DNA from: Nonomuraea montanisoli
Lineage (GTDB): Bacteria; Actinomycetota; Actinomycetes; Streptosporangiales; Streptosporangiaceae
Length of the DNA: 64,000 nt
Direction: 5' to 3'
NCBI RefSeq assembly: GCF_013363975.1
Contig: NZ_JABWGN010000022.1
Coordinates: 1-64,000 of the forward strand
The translations under genes were made by a program, and so were the position numbers. Positions 1-8,007 of the stretch are shown here, one piece after another. Each line of letters begins with the position of its first letter. Position 1 is the stretch's first letter. The notes under the pieces are model-generated. The model ran no database searches. It was not told the DNA's origin and saw only the letters and a program-made list of their open reading frames with translations.

Positions 1-84
1 TAAGTGGGGCTCGATCAAGGACCATTCCTCGTCGGTGAGGTCTCCACGCGCCATGCCCGATGGCCTACCAGGACCGTCGGCCAT
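1..84 (-). CDS. IS5-family transposase, N-terminal fragment cut by the window edge
   Basis: The complement of the first bases reads a protein starting MADGPGRPSG then MARGDLTDEEWSLIEPHL. The LTDEEWxLIEPHL stretch is the hallmark N-terminus of IS5-type DDE transposases of actinobacteria, which cut and paste an insertion sequence. Two ATG starts are possible, at 84 and at 54. Only 28 codons are visible, so it cannot be judged whether the element is intact. It sits next to an integrase remnant, which suggests that the left end of the window is a landing zone for mobile DNA. Confidence 0.75.
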   Translation of the reverse strand, partial: MADGPGRPSGMARGDLTDEEWSLIEPHL

Positions 85-177
85 ACCGCAGGCAATCCCT
101 CTGATCTCAACTCCGTACAGGCCCTAGGAGGGCCGTAGATGGCTGAGGTGGAAGCCTGCTCATTCTGCCCACCATCG

Positions 178-192
178 ACCCGGGACAAGCCG
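178..192. repeat. 15-bp direct repeat, copy 1 (flanks the SUKH gene)
   Basis: The 15 bases ACCCGGGACAAGCCG occur here and again at 923-937, on either side of the SUKH gene. The second copy lies in the degraded integrase. They may be a recombination or attachment scar, or chance similarity. The rest of 85-266 shows no gene. Confidence 0.4.
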
Positions 193-266
193 AGCAGACC
201 CCAAGCCCACCCTACGGCTCATCGGCCAGGTATCGCAGCGGGGCCGGCATCGCGCAGGCATTGCCG

Positions 267-836
267 CTAGTCCCGTGGCTCACAGATCAGGAGATGCTCC
301 TCAGATTCGGGAGCGAACGCCCAGCTGCCGAACCGGTCTCCGGAAGCCCAGCCCACCAGCCACTCGGTCATGGTCTCCTGGACCGGCGCATCCTCGTCAT
401 GATGACGAGCGACGATCATGATTGGCCATTCCTCAGGCTTACCTACGGTCATCCAGCCCATGGCGTCACCGTCGATGGTGCTGCCCCACTGGAAGAAGCC
501 GCCTGGCTCCGGCCACATCGCGAGCCGGAAGTCTTCAGGCGAGTCCTCCCGGAGATCTCGGTAGTAGTCCATCCACTCCGGGATACGAGCGAACTGCTCG
601 TCAGTGAGTGTCCGAAAGTCGGAAACCCAGAGCCATCGGGCGAACTCGCAGTCTCCGTATCGTTCGATGAAGGCGATGTAATCGGGCGGAAGGCGGAGAT
701 CGAGAGCTCGGAAGACCTCATCCCAACCGCGGGTGCCGAAGATCGGTGAGGCGGGCGGGGGAACGAGGGAGCTGAGGCGATCGAGCGCTGTCGGGTCGTA
801 GGCCATGGGACCGACGGTAACCACGTGCACTGTCAA
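267..836 (-). CDS. SMI1/KNR4 (SUKH) family protein
   Basis: This 189-residue protein has the SUKH-type core: a WDEVFRALDLRLPPDYIAFIE stretch at about residues 38-58 (Trp, then LPxDYxxFI), a following YGDCEF, and Trp-rich strands further on (GGFFQWG, GWMTVGKPEEW). SUKH proteins commonly act as immunity proteins against secreted polymorphic toxins and nucleases. A TTG start at 836 is preceded by GGAGG seven bases upstream; the ATG at 806 has a weak Shine-Dalgarno but is a fair alternative. No cognate toxin is visible. It is a solitary gene beside an IS and a broken integrase, so an orphan immunity gene on mobile DNA is the best reading. The family call is fairly sure; the partner is unknown. 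Confidence 0.7.
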   Translation of the reverse strand: MTVHVVTVGPMAYDPTALDRLSSLVPPPASPIFGTRGWDEVFRALDLRLPPDYIAFIERYGDCEFARWLWVSDFRTLTDEQFARIPEWMDYYRDLREDSPEDFRLAMWPEPGGFFQWGSTIDGDAMGWMTVGKPEEWPIMIVARHHDEDAPVQETMTEWLVGWASGDRFGSWAFAPESEEHLLICEPRD

Positions 837-890
837 AACTGTGCCTCCGTCAGTGGCGCTCCAGTGCCGGGATGATCATCGCGCCAGATG

Positions 891-1076
891 TCAGAGCCGT
901 AGGCACCTGAGGCCCGCCGTCAACCCGGGACAAGCCGGGCCGATGGTGATCGAGCCGTCCTTCAGTTCGGTCGTGGTGCCGACGAGGCGGGGCGGTGCCG
1001 CCTCCAGGTCCACGTGCCGCCGCCGGAACGCGGCCGACTCGCCCCATCGCAGGCTCGCGAAAGCGGCGACCTCCAC
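891..1076 (-). pseudogene. Tyrosine recombinase (phage-type integrase) catalytic-core remnant
   Basis: The reverse strand encodes EVAAFASLRWGESAAFRRR followed by HVDLEA and TELKDGSITIGP. This matches the integrase core pattern AAFTGLRWGEL-AALRRRDVDLEAG-TELKDGSLxxGP, including the catalytic Arg of box I (LRWGE). The frame stops soon after and the HxxR and Tyr motifs are absent, so the gene is dead. The stretch upstream (1077-1316 in the same frame) does not read like an integrase and may be frameshifted. From 837 to 1279 no intact gene is supported. The copy-2 15-bp repeat (923-937) lies inside it. Confidence 0.65.
923..937. repeat. 15-bp direct repeat, copy 2
   Basis: An exact second copy of ACCCGGGACAAGCCG, about 745 bp from copy 1 at 178-192. 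See the copy 1 entry. Confidence 0.4.
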
Positions 1077-1279
1077 CTGTTGCACGCCTCCCCGAAAGGG
1101 TCCGGGCGGCCTGCTCGTGCGAGCGCCGACCACATCGCCGACGACCGGCGACACCTCCTGACCGAAGGCATGCAGGCGTACCAAGAACGGCGGTACCGTC
1201 ACGGCTGCACGATATTGCGCACTGGCGATCTCGAGGCGTGGATCATGGTGTGGAGAAGTCGTGCAAGTGATGTGGAGGT

Positions 1280-1918
1280 GTGTCGGTAGAGCTGGTCGCG
1301 TCTCGCCTACGGCCACAAAATGCCTCCATGCGTCCCGCGGCGAAGAGCACCCACTGGGCCAAGTGGACAGTCATCATGGCATTACTCGGATGGCTTGTGC
1401 TGACCATCGTTTCCTACCTGTCGTTGCCGATGTTCCAGGCGATCTGGTGGTTCAGCAAGCTCGTGACCGCGGCGGCCTGGATATGGGCCGCTCTATGGTC
1501 CTTCACTGCGATGATGGCCTACCTTTCGCTCAAGGTTCATGTCCGGTCCTTCGCCGTAATGGTGATCATGGTTTTTCTGGGCGCGGTCATCTTCAGGATT
1601 GACTGGCAGACCCTCTACATCGACAGTCAGTTCTGGCTGCACCGGGATGAGTTCGCCGCTCTTGTGGCGGAGAACGCGAGCGGCCGGCCACTCACGGTGC
1701 CATGGTGGATGGAGTACCTGTCGATAGACGGCCAGGTGCGACAGCAAGGAGAAGTTCTCTACCTCCCTGTGTTCGAAGACTCCTGGCGTTCGGAGAGCGG
1801 CAGCGGAATCGCCCATCTACCGGCCCCGCCGACCTCCAGGACAATCGTCCAGACCGCCGCGGGTGACCTCGGCACCCCCGTACGAGAGCTGGGCAACGGC
1901 TGGTGGTGGGTGGAATAG
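1280..1918 (+). CDS. Membrane protein of unknown function
   Basis: Unrecognised 212-residue protein. Three hydrophobic segments at about residues 29-50, 60-84 and 90-106 look like membrane helices. A soluble C-terminal half follows, rich in aromatic residues and ending in WWWVE, probably exported or cytoplasmic depending on topology. The GTG at 1280 has GGAGG almost touching it, so the ATG at 1328 may be the true start. GC content is lower than in the rest of the window, which hints at recent acquisition with the neighbouring IS/integrase debris. It ends just before, and in places overlaps, an upstream extension of the next reading frame. Confidence 0.6.
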   Translation: MSVELVASRLRPQNASMRPAAKSTHWAKWTVIMALLGWLVLTIVSYLSLPMFQAIWWFSKLVTAAAWIWAALWSFTAMMAYLSLKVHVRSFAVMVIMVFLGAVIFRIDWQTLYIDSQFWLHRDEFAALVAENASGRPLTVPWWMEYLSIDGQVRQQGEVLYLPVFEDSWRSESGSGIAHLPAPPTSRTIVQTAAGDLGTPVRELGNGWWWVE

Positions 1919-2016
1919 AGCAGACGCGGCGGCAGCCTTGCGGATCTTGTTGCGAAGCTCAACGGATCAGTTCGGCCGGGCCGCGCGGGTCGCCTATCCC
2001 TGACATGATCCAGCAC

Positions 2017-2667
2017 ATGCGAACTCGGCTGTTCTTCGTGCGCCACGGGGATTCCTTCCACAAGGAAGAAGGCGTGATAGGCGGCCCGAAAGGGTGCCGC
2101 GGCCTTACCGATGCCGGACGCCGACAAGCCGCACGACTCGGCCGGCAGATCACCGCTGAGATCGGCAGCGACAAGACGACGATCTACTCCTCACCCCTGC
2201 CACGAGCCGTACAGACAGCCGCCGCAATATCTACGGCCAGCGGCCTGCCCTCATCACAAGACTGCGGGCTCTGCACATGGCACACGCCGCCAGAGGCGGA
2301 CGGACTGACCCACGCGGAATTCCGCCGCCTCGACATCGAAGGCGGCGGCATCTACCGCCCTTTCCAGAAAGGCAACGAGAGCTGGGCCGAGATGGTGACG
2401 CGTACCAGTCGCACCATCACCGACCTCGCCCATCGTCACCGTGGCGAAACCGTCGTCATCGTCTGCCACGCGGAGACGGTCGAAATCTCGTTCAACGCCC
2501 TGGGACTGCTCCCGGTCTACCGATCCTTCGACCTTGAGGTGTTTCCCGCCTCGACAACAGAATGGGTCACCGACCAGGACCCGACACAGTGGCCGCCGCC
2601 CAGATGGACACTCGTTCGGTTCAACGAAACCCCGGCCACCGGCGGGGGCGCTTCGGCTGCGGGATGA
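2017..2667 (+). CDS. Histidine phosphatase family protein
   Basis: This 216-residue protein belongs to the phosphoglycerate-mutase-like histidine phosphatases, which hydrolyse phosphate esters via a phospho-histidine. The catalytic RHG lies at residues 9-11 (LFFVRHGDSF), the phosphate-binding Arg in YSSPLPRAVQTA, and the second catalytic His in VVIVCHAETVE. The start was set at the ATG at 2017 because it places the RHG at the usual distance; the ATG at 2005 is four codons upstream. The substrate cannot be told. It converges on the next gene with 18 bases between. Confidence 0.85.
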   Translation: MRTRLFFVRHGDSFHKEEGVIGGPKGCRGLTDAGRRQAARLGRQITAEIGSDKTTIYSSPLPRAVQTAAAISTASGLPSSQDCGLCTWHTPPEADGLTHAEFRRLDIEGGGIYRPFQKGNESWAEMVTRTSRTITDLAHRHRGETVVIVCHAETVEISFNALGLLPVYRSFDLEVFPASTTEWVTDQDPTQWPPPRWTLVRFNETPATGGGASAAG

Positions 2668-2685
2668 TCGCCGGCCTGCTACGGC

Positions 2686-3282
2686 TCATGAAAGGCTTCC
2701 CCGGACGGGGACGATCCGGTCCGGCTCGCCGAGGCCGGAGGTGTCGATCCAACCCCGGCCGACCACATACCCCGCTTCCACAAGACGGTTGCGTTGACCG
2801 GGCGGCGCCAGCTCACGGTTGTACATCCGCGACAGCTTCTCTCCCGTCTGCGAGAAGAGGTAAAGCGACGCATAGACCTGGCCGGCGTGCAGCCATTCAT
2901 ACCGCACGACAGGACAGCCGATGATGGCCTCGAACCAGTCCGCCGCCTTCCCCGCCAGCTCCTCAGGGTCACCTGATGCCTCCATCGCGAGACTGGTGGG
3001 AGTCTCAGGCAACGTGAAGTCCTGATGGTCAAGCCTGTCGCCACGAAGACGATCACCTTTGAGATGAACGCCCACGGTCATAAGTCCCAGATTTTCCTGA
3101 GGCGCATCAATCACGAGACAGGCGACGAACGGCAGGTCCAGTTCGGGCAACACCAAGCGACTATCGACTGGATCCGCCGCCCACGTCACCGCGCGTTCCC
3201 GCAGCACGGTGACAAAAGCATCCTGGACCTCGTCCAGTTCCTCGTCACATTCAAACCAGTCGTACTCTTCCACAGCACTCAC
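2686..3282 (-). CDS. Conserved hypothetical protein
   Basis: A 198-residue soluble, acidic protein beginning MSAVEEYDWFECDEELDEV. No signal peptide, membrane segment or catalytic motif is recognised. Alternating hydrophobic strands (VLPELDLPFVACLVI, LGLMTVGVHL, PVVRYEWLHAGQVYASLYL) suggest an alpha/beta fold. Coding statistics and the convergent arrangement with the phosphatase support a real gene. Function unknown. Confidence 0.6.
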   Translation of the reverse strand: MSAVEEYDWFECDEELDEVQDAFVTVLRERAVTWAADPVDSRLVLPELDLPFVACLVIDAPQENLGLMTVGVHLKGDRLRGDRLDHQDFTLPETPTSLAMEASGDPEELAGKAADWFEAIIGCPVVRYEWLHAGQVYASLYLFSQTGEKLSRMYNRELAPPGQRNRLVEAGYVVGRGWIDTSGLGEPDRIVPVRGSLS

Positions 3283-3390
3283 CGTAGATCAGCATGTTCT
3301 GAACGCACGATCGTCCGCCTGGCGGTGGCTGGTGTGTGGGCTTGCCCTTCAGCGAGCCGACTCAAGAGAACGGAGCGTCACGCGCTCGCC

Positions 3391-3942
3391 CTACGGCGTG
3401 TCCCGCTGCTCGATCGCGTTCCACAGGACGGATATCGGCGGGGCGTCCGGTGTGGATCGGTTCTCGAATTCGTCGAGGAGGGCGTCGATCCGTCGGTCGA
3501 GTTCGGCGCGGGTCTCGGCGTCGAGGTGCAGGATCGCGCGCCGGGTGTGCCGGCTGGGGGTCGGGCCGCTCTCGACGAGTTCGGCACGGTGGGCGTCGAC
3601 GATGGCCAGGTCGATCTGCGCGGTCAGTTGGTCCGCGTCCGTGCCGAGGTCGAGACGCCAGGTCGCGCCGGTGGCGCGATAGGGGCGTTCCCATGCTCCG
3701 TGTTCGCCCTGGCGGGGTGGATCGACGGTGAGGAAGCCGGCGTCGGTGAGGGCTCGTACGCGGCGCAGCAGGGTGGCCGGCGAGACGCCGAGCCGCTGTG
3801 CGAGCTGCTGGTTGGTCTGTGACCTCTCCAGGCAGAGGCGCAGAATACGCCAGCTCAGCGGGTGTGTCAGGGCGCGCAGATCCTGCGGGGTCGCCCGCCG
3901 GCGCGGTTCCGGTTCAGCCATCGACAGCGTTGGGTCAGCCAT
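3391..3942 (-). CDS. Winged helix-turn-helix transcriptional regulator (ArsR-like)
   Basis: This 183-residue protein has an N-terminal ArsR/MarR-type winged helix: LRALTHPLSWRILRLCLE, then TNQQLAQRLGVSPATLLRRVRALTDAGFL at about residues 42-70. The C-terminal half is a helical effector or dimerisation region that I cannot assign. It is divergent from the M20 peptidase gene; the 70-bp gap is unusually AT-rich and carries a palindrome, so it probably represses or activates the peptidase-transporter pair. No metal-binding cysteines are present, so a metal sensor is unlikely. Confidence 0.8.
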   Translation of the reverse strand: MADPTLSMAEPEPRRRATPQDLRALTHPLSWRILRLCLERSQTNQQLAQRLGVSPATLLRRVRALTDAGFLTVDPPRQGEHGAWERPYRATGATWRLDLGTDADQLTAQIDLAIVDAHRAELVESGPTPSRHTRRAILHLDAETRAELDRRIDALLDEFENRSTPDAPPISVLWNAIEQRDTP

Positions 3943-3977
3943 TGACAGCAGTATAACCGATGTTCATTATTAGGATC

Positions 3978-4000
3978 GATTTCACTTTGTGGAAGTGATC
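3978..4000. promoter_or_regulatory. Inverted repeat between regulator and M20 peptidase (candidate operator)
   Basis: GAT-TTCACTT, five bases TGTGG, then AAGTGA-TC form a dyad: TCACTT (3982-3987) pairs exactly with AAGTGA (3993-3998). It lies in the AT-rich gap between the wHTH regulator and the M20 gene, 16 bases before its ATG, where a repressor would block transcription or initiation. The binding protein is inferred. Confidence 0.45.
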
Positions 4001-4015
4001 GCAAAGGACGGTGGC

Positions 4016-5365
4016 ATGTCGATCGAGGACATCAAGGACTATGTGGCGCGTAACCGGGCGCGCCACGAACAGGAGTTGGCCGACTGGGTCGGGGTGCCGA
4101 GCGTCAGTGCCACCGGGGAGGGCATGCCGGAGGCGACCGCACACGCCAAGGGATTGCTGGCCGCGAGCGGGCTCGCGCCGCGCGTCGTCGAGACGGGCGG
4201 CTGGCCGTTGGTGACCGGTCACGCGGCGGGTCCCGAGGGCGGTCCGCACGTGGTGATCTACGGGCACTACGACGTACAGCCTCCTGGCCCGCTCGATCAG
4301 TGGGACAGCCCGCCGTTCGAGGCCGCGATCCGTGACGGCCGGATGTACGGGCGCGGCACAGGCGACAACAAGGGCCAGCATCTCGCGCAGTTGCTCGCCG
4401 TACGCGCGCTGCTCGCGAGCGATGAGGGGCTCCCCTGCTCGGTGACCGTGCTGCTCGACGGCGAGGAGGAGATCGGCAGCCCGCACCTCGCGGCCACGCT
4501 CGCGGGGATGCGCACGGACCTCGACGCGGACGTCGCCCTGTGGAGCGACGGGCCGGTTCACGACAGCTACGAGCCGACGGTGTTGCTCGGCGTGCGCGGG
4601 GTGGTGAGCTTCGAGATCACGGTACGGGGCGCGGACAGCCCGTTGCACTCGGGGAACTGGGGCAACGTCGCGGCCAACCCGGCGTGGGAGCTGGTGTGGC
4701 TGCTCTCGACGATGCGGGCACCCGATGGGCGCATCCTCATCGAGGGCCACGACGCCGGCACCACGGCGTTGACCACGGCCGAGCGTGCGGCACTCGACGC
4801 GCTGCCCATGGCCCCCCAGGAGCTGCTCGCCGGGGTCGGGCTCGACCGCATGGACGCGTACGGCGATGCCGAGGTCAACGAGCGGTTGGCGTTGCCCACC
4901 TTCGCCATCAACTCGCTCACGTGCCTGGACGATCAGGAGCACCTGCCGGTCATCCCGTCGGTCGCGATCGCCCGCTGCGACATGCGGCTCGCCTGCGGAC
5001 AGCGGGCCGCCACGGTCGTCGACGCGGTGCGCGAGCACGTGGCGGCCCGGCTCCCGCACGCCGAGGTCGTCTTCGGTGCCGCGATGGAGCCCTCGCGCAC
5101 CTTGCCGGACGCGCCCTACGCGCAGGCGGTGCTCGACGGGGTGAGCGCCACGGCGGACAAGCCGGCGCTGCTCGCGCCCGCGATGGGAGGCAGCCTGCCG
5201 ATCGCGGGCATCACCGACGGGCTCGGACTACCCTGCTATGGCATTCCGCTGGCCAACGTCGACGAGCGCAACCACGCTCCCAACGAGAACTTCGAACTCT
5301 CCCGATTCCATGAAGGCATCGTGACCGCGGCCGCGGTCCTGCGCAGCATCGGTGGTACAAAATGA
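4016..5365 (+). CDS. M20 family metallo-dipeptidase
   Basis: This 449-residue zinc peptidase hydrolyses small peptides or N-acyl amino acids. Visible M20 signatures are the GHYDVQPPG motif (His and Asp metal ligands), GRGTGDNKGQ (bridging Asp) and DGEEEIGS (general-base and ligand Glu), followed by the dimerisation 'lid' domain and a C-terminal His in DERNHAPNE. The ATG at 4016 has a GGACGG-like ribosome site; an in-frame upstream ATG at 3989 overlaps the palindrome and is less likely. Its stop overlaps the start of the MFS gene (ATGA at 5362-5365), so the two are translationally coupled. Together they look like uptake and cleavage of a small peptide-like nutrient. Confidence 0.9.
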   Translation: MSIEDIKDYVARNRARHEQELADWVGVPSVSATGEGMPEATAHAKGLLAASGLAPRVVETGGWPLVTGHAAGPEGGPHVVIYGHYDVQPPGPLDQWDSPPFEAAIRDGRMYGRGTGDNKGQHLAQLLAVRALLASDEGLPCSVTVLLDGEEEIGSPHLAATLAGMRTDLDADVALWSDGPVHDSYEPTVLLGVRGVVSFEITVRGADSPLHSGNWGNVAANPAWELVWLLSTMRAPDGRILIEGHDAGTTALTTAERAALDALPMAPQELLAGVGLDRMDAYGDAEVNERLALPTFAINSLTCLDDQEHLPVIPSVAIARCDMRLACGQRAATVVDAVREHVAARLPHAEVVFGAAMEPSRTLPDAPYAQAVLDGVSATADKPALLAPAMGGSLPIAGITDGLGLPCYGIPLANVDERNHAPNENFELSRFHEGIVTAAAVLRSIGGTK

Positions 5366-6648
5366 CTGGCAAGTGGCGGCCCGTGGCCGCGGCATCGGTC
5401 GGGAACGCGCTGGAATGGCTCAGCTTCACCGCGTACACCCTGGCCGGCAGCACCATCGCGGAACAGTTCTTCCCCAGCAAGGACGAGAAGAGCTCACTGC
5501 TCCTGGCATTCGGCACCGTCGCGCTGGCCTATGTCATCCGCCCGGTCGGCGCGCTCGTGCTCGGCGCCTACGCCGACCGCGCGGGCCGGATGCCCGCGCT
5601 GATGGCCTCCATCCGCATCATGGTGCTCGCCACACTGATCATCACGTTCCTGCCCGGCTACGACACGATCGGTGTCGCCGCGCCGATCGCCATGGTGCTC
5701 GCGATGCTGCTGCAAGGCTTCTCCGCGGGCGGAGAGTTCGGCAGCGCCACGGGCTACCTCGTCGAGCAGAACGCCAACCGGCGCGGCTTCATGGCCAGTT
5801 GGCAGGGCGCCAGCCAGGCGTTCGCCACAGTTCTGGCCACCCTGCTGCTCGCGATCACCAGCAGCACCCTGACTGACGCGCAGTTCGCGGCGTGGGGCTG
5901 GCGCGTTCCCTTCGCGGTCGGTCTGCTGCTCGGCCCCGTCGGCTACTACATCCGCAAGAACCTCAGCGAGACACCGGAGTTCAGCCAGACGCGCGACACC
6001 CACCGGCTCAGGCAGCCGGTGGCGGAGACCCTGCGCTCGCACAAGACCAGGATGGCGCTCTGCATCGGGATCCTGGCCGTGTCCACCGCCTACTCCTATC
6101 TGATCACCTACATGCCGACGTACGCCATCCGGCAGTACGATCTGCCCGCCTCGGCCGGCTTCACCACGGTGATCATCACCGGCTCCATCATGGTCCTGAT
6201 CGCTCCGCTCGCCGGCCACGTCTCCGACGTCATCGGCCGGACCAGGATGCTCGTCATCGCGGCGGTGGGCGTCGCCGTCTCCGGCATCCCGCTGTTCCTG
6301 CTCCTCCAGGCCGCGCCGAGTTTCACCACGATGGCCGTCGTCATGACGCTGATGGGGCTGATCAAGCCCTGGTACACCGGGCCCCTCGCCGCCCGCATGG
6401 CCGAGCTCTTCCCGACCTCGGCCCGGGGAACCGGCCTGTCGATCAGCTACAACGTGGGCGCCGTGATCTTCGGCGGTCTCACGCCGGTCGCCGTCACCTG
6501 GCTGCTCGCAGCCCTCGGCACGCCCCTCGCGCCGGCGTTCTGGCTCGTCGCGCTCGCCGCGCTCTCGCTCGTCTGCGTGCTGGTCAGTAACCGCTACGTC
6601 CAGAGGACGAGCCCGATCAATCCGACGAGTCAGCACGAGATGGCGTGA
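5362..6648 (+). CDS. MFS transporter, metabolite:H+ symporter (MHS) type
   Basis: A 428-residue, 12-helix permease. The N-terminus (NALEWLSFTAY), the loop GAYADRAGRMPAL and the GFSAGGEFGSATGYLVE segment are typical of the MHS branch (proline/betaine, shikimate and citrate symporters), which import small organic acids or zwitterions with protons. It overlaps the peptidase stop by four bases. The substrate is probably what the M20 enzyme processes, or its product. The extreme 3' end (6617-6648) overlaps the 3' end of the convergent MerR gene. Confidence 0.88.
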   Translation: MTGKWRPVAAASVGNALEWLSFTAYTLAGSTIAEQFFPSKDEKSSLLLAFGTVALAYVIRPVGALVLGAYADRAGRMPALMASIRIMVLATLIITFLPGYDTIGVAAPIAMVLAMLLQGFSAGGEFGSATGYLVEQNANRRGFMASWQGASQAFATVLATLLLAITSSTLTDAQFAAWGWRVPFAVGLLLGPVGYYIRKNLSETPEFSQTRDTHRLRQPVAETLRSHKTRMALCIGILAVSTAYSYLITYMPTYAIRQYDLPASAGFTTVIITGSIMVLIAPLAGHVSDVIGRTRMLVIAAVGVAVSGIPLFLLLQAAPSFTTMAVVMTLMGLIKPWYTGPLAARMAELFPTSARGTGLSISYNVGAVIFGGLTPVAVTWLLAALGTPLAPAFWLVALAALSLVCVLVSNRYVQRTSPINPTSQHEMA

Positions 6649-7096
6649 AGGTGGCGGCGCTGCCGGCTCCGGCCCGCGCCGCGCTCCCATCTCGCGCGGC
6701 GCGGGTGTAGGCAGGGTGGCGGGCGACGGTGCCGGGTGGCTGCGGCGTCGCGTCGCCGGTCAGGGCCCGTACGAGCCGGTCTCGTACGGCGCTCAGCTCG
6801 GCGATCCGCTCCTCCAGGACCGCGACCTTCCTGGTCACCGCTTCCACACTGGGCGGACAGACCGGCCCCAGTGAGACTTCGCCGTCGTCCAGGCAGGGCA
6901 GGAAGTCGCGTACGTCCTGAGCGGTGAAGCCGTTCGACAGCAGGAGCTGGATGTTACGGACCTTGGTCACCGCTCCGCCGTCGTACTGCCGATACCCGTT
7001 GGAGGCGCGTACCGGCTGCAGCAGGCCCTGCTGCTCGTAGTACCGCAAGGCGCGGACGGTGACGCCGCTCGCTCGCGCCAGCTCCCCGATCAGCAC
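6617..7096 (-). CDS. MerR family transcriptional regulator
   Basis: The 159-residue protein starts with the MerR helix-turn-helix and wing (MLIGELARASGVTVRALRYYE, then ASNGYRQYDGGAV), followed by a long dimerisation helix. Two cysteines (FLPCLDDGE, GPVCPPS) occur at the positions seen in the MerR branch that controls adjacent oxidoreductases. The tail is low-complexity Ala/Arg. It is the second gene of an SDR-MerR operon (9-base gap) and should act on the dyad at 7936-7955 in front of that operon. Confidence 0.88.
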   Translation of the reverse strand: MLIGELARASGVTVRALRYYEQQGLLQPVRASNGYRQYDGGAVTKVRNIQLLLSNGFTAQDVRDFLPCLDDGEVSLGPVCPPSVEAVTRKVAVLEERIAELSAVRDRLVRALTGDATPQPPGTVARHPAYTRAARDGSAARAGAGSAATFTPSRADSSD

Positions 7097-7105
7097 TGTC
7101 CGAGT

Positions 7106-7882
7106 TTATGCCTTCTGCCCCGCCGCCACGGAGAGGCCGCCGTCGACGCGAACCACCGTGCCGGTGAGGTACGCGGCCTCGGGGCGCGCCACGTTCACGA
7201 TCCACCAGGCGATCTCGGCGGGCTGGGCGACACGTCCGAGCGGGATGCGTTCGACGAGTCCCTCGCCCGCGGCGGCGATCTGCTCCGGGGTGAACCCGGC
7301 GTGGGCCAGCACGGGTGTGGCGGTGATGCCGGGGGCCACGGACACGACCCGCACCCCCTTGGGGGCGAGCTCCACTGCCCAGGTGGCCGTCAGGAAGTCG
7401 AGGGCGACCTTGGTCGAGCCGTAGACCGAGTTGTCCGGCCAGCCGCCCCAGGGCGGATTGGAGGAAACGTTCACGATCGTCCCCCTCGCCGCGGCCAGGT
7501 GCGGCAGAGCGGCCTGGGCGAGGAAGAGGGGAGCGAGGAGATTGATGGCGATCTGTTCTTCGGCGCTGCGGCGATCGATCGTCCCGAGAGCGGCGGGCCG
7601 GGTGATCGCCGCGTTGTTGACCAGGACATCGATGCGGCCCAGCCGCCGCATCGCCGCCTCGACGATCCGTTCGGGTCCGTCGGCCGCCGCGCCGTCGGCG
7701 GGGAAGGCGCTGATCGAGGGGTGCGCGGCAGCGGTCTCCTCCAGGCGGGCGGGGGTGCGACCGGCGATGAGCACCCGCGCGCCCTCGGCGGCGAACTGGT
7801 GAGCCGCGGCACGGCCGATCCCCGTGCCGGCTCCGGTGATGACCACGCCCTTGCCTGCGAAGCTGCCCGAGATGCCGTTCAT
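7106..7882 (-). CDS. SDR family NAD(P)-dependent oxidoreductase
   Basis: A 258-residue classical short-chain dehydrogenase with the TGAGTGIG cofactor motif at about residues 16-23, NNAA (VLVNNAAIT), a catalytic Ser region (VNVSSNPP) and YGSTK (catalytic Tyr and Lys). The C-terminal VDGGLSVA is typical. The substrate is unknown. It is the first gene of the MerR-regulated operon, so it probably handles a reactive or xenobiotic carbonyl compound sensed by that regulator. Confidence 0.9.
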   Translation of the reverse strand: MNGISGSFAGKGVVITGAGTGIGRAAAHQFAAEGARVLIAGRTPARLEETAAAHPSISAFPADGAAADGPERIVEAAMRRLGRIDVLVNNAAITRPAALGTIDRRSAEEQIAINLLAPLFLAQAALPHLAAARGTIVNVSSNPPWGGWPDNSVYGSTKVALDFLTATWAVELAPKGVRVVSVAPGITATPVLAHAGFTPEQIAAAGEGLVERIPLGRVAQPAEIAWWIVNVARPEAAYLTGTVVRVDGGLSVAAGQKA

Positions 7883-7935
7883 GAGTGTCCTCTCTCCGTA
7901 GGACTCCGTAGGTGAGTGGACGTGAGGCTAAAGGC

Positions 7936-7955
7936 TGACCTGGGCGTCAAGGTCA
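7936..7955 (-). promoter_or_regulatory. MerR-type operator/promoter of the SDR-MerR operon
   Basis: On the minus strand TTGACC (-35 like) is followed, 20 bases later, by TAGCCT (-10 like). The dyad TGACCT-N8-AGGTCA lies across the long spacer. A 19-20 base spacer with a central dyad is the hallmark of promoters that MerR proteins activate by DNA distortion. The cognate MerR is two genes downstream. Confidence 0.65.
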
Positions 7956-8007
7956 AAGGCGAGAAACTCGATGGCGATCCGCTGACGGTCGCCGACATGA
8001 TGTCCCG

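Noticed and set aside
1014..1289. Plus-strand frame opposite the integrase remnant
   Set aside because: The recognisable integrase core is on the other strand; this frame has no family resemblance.
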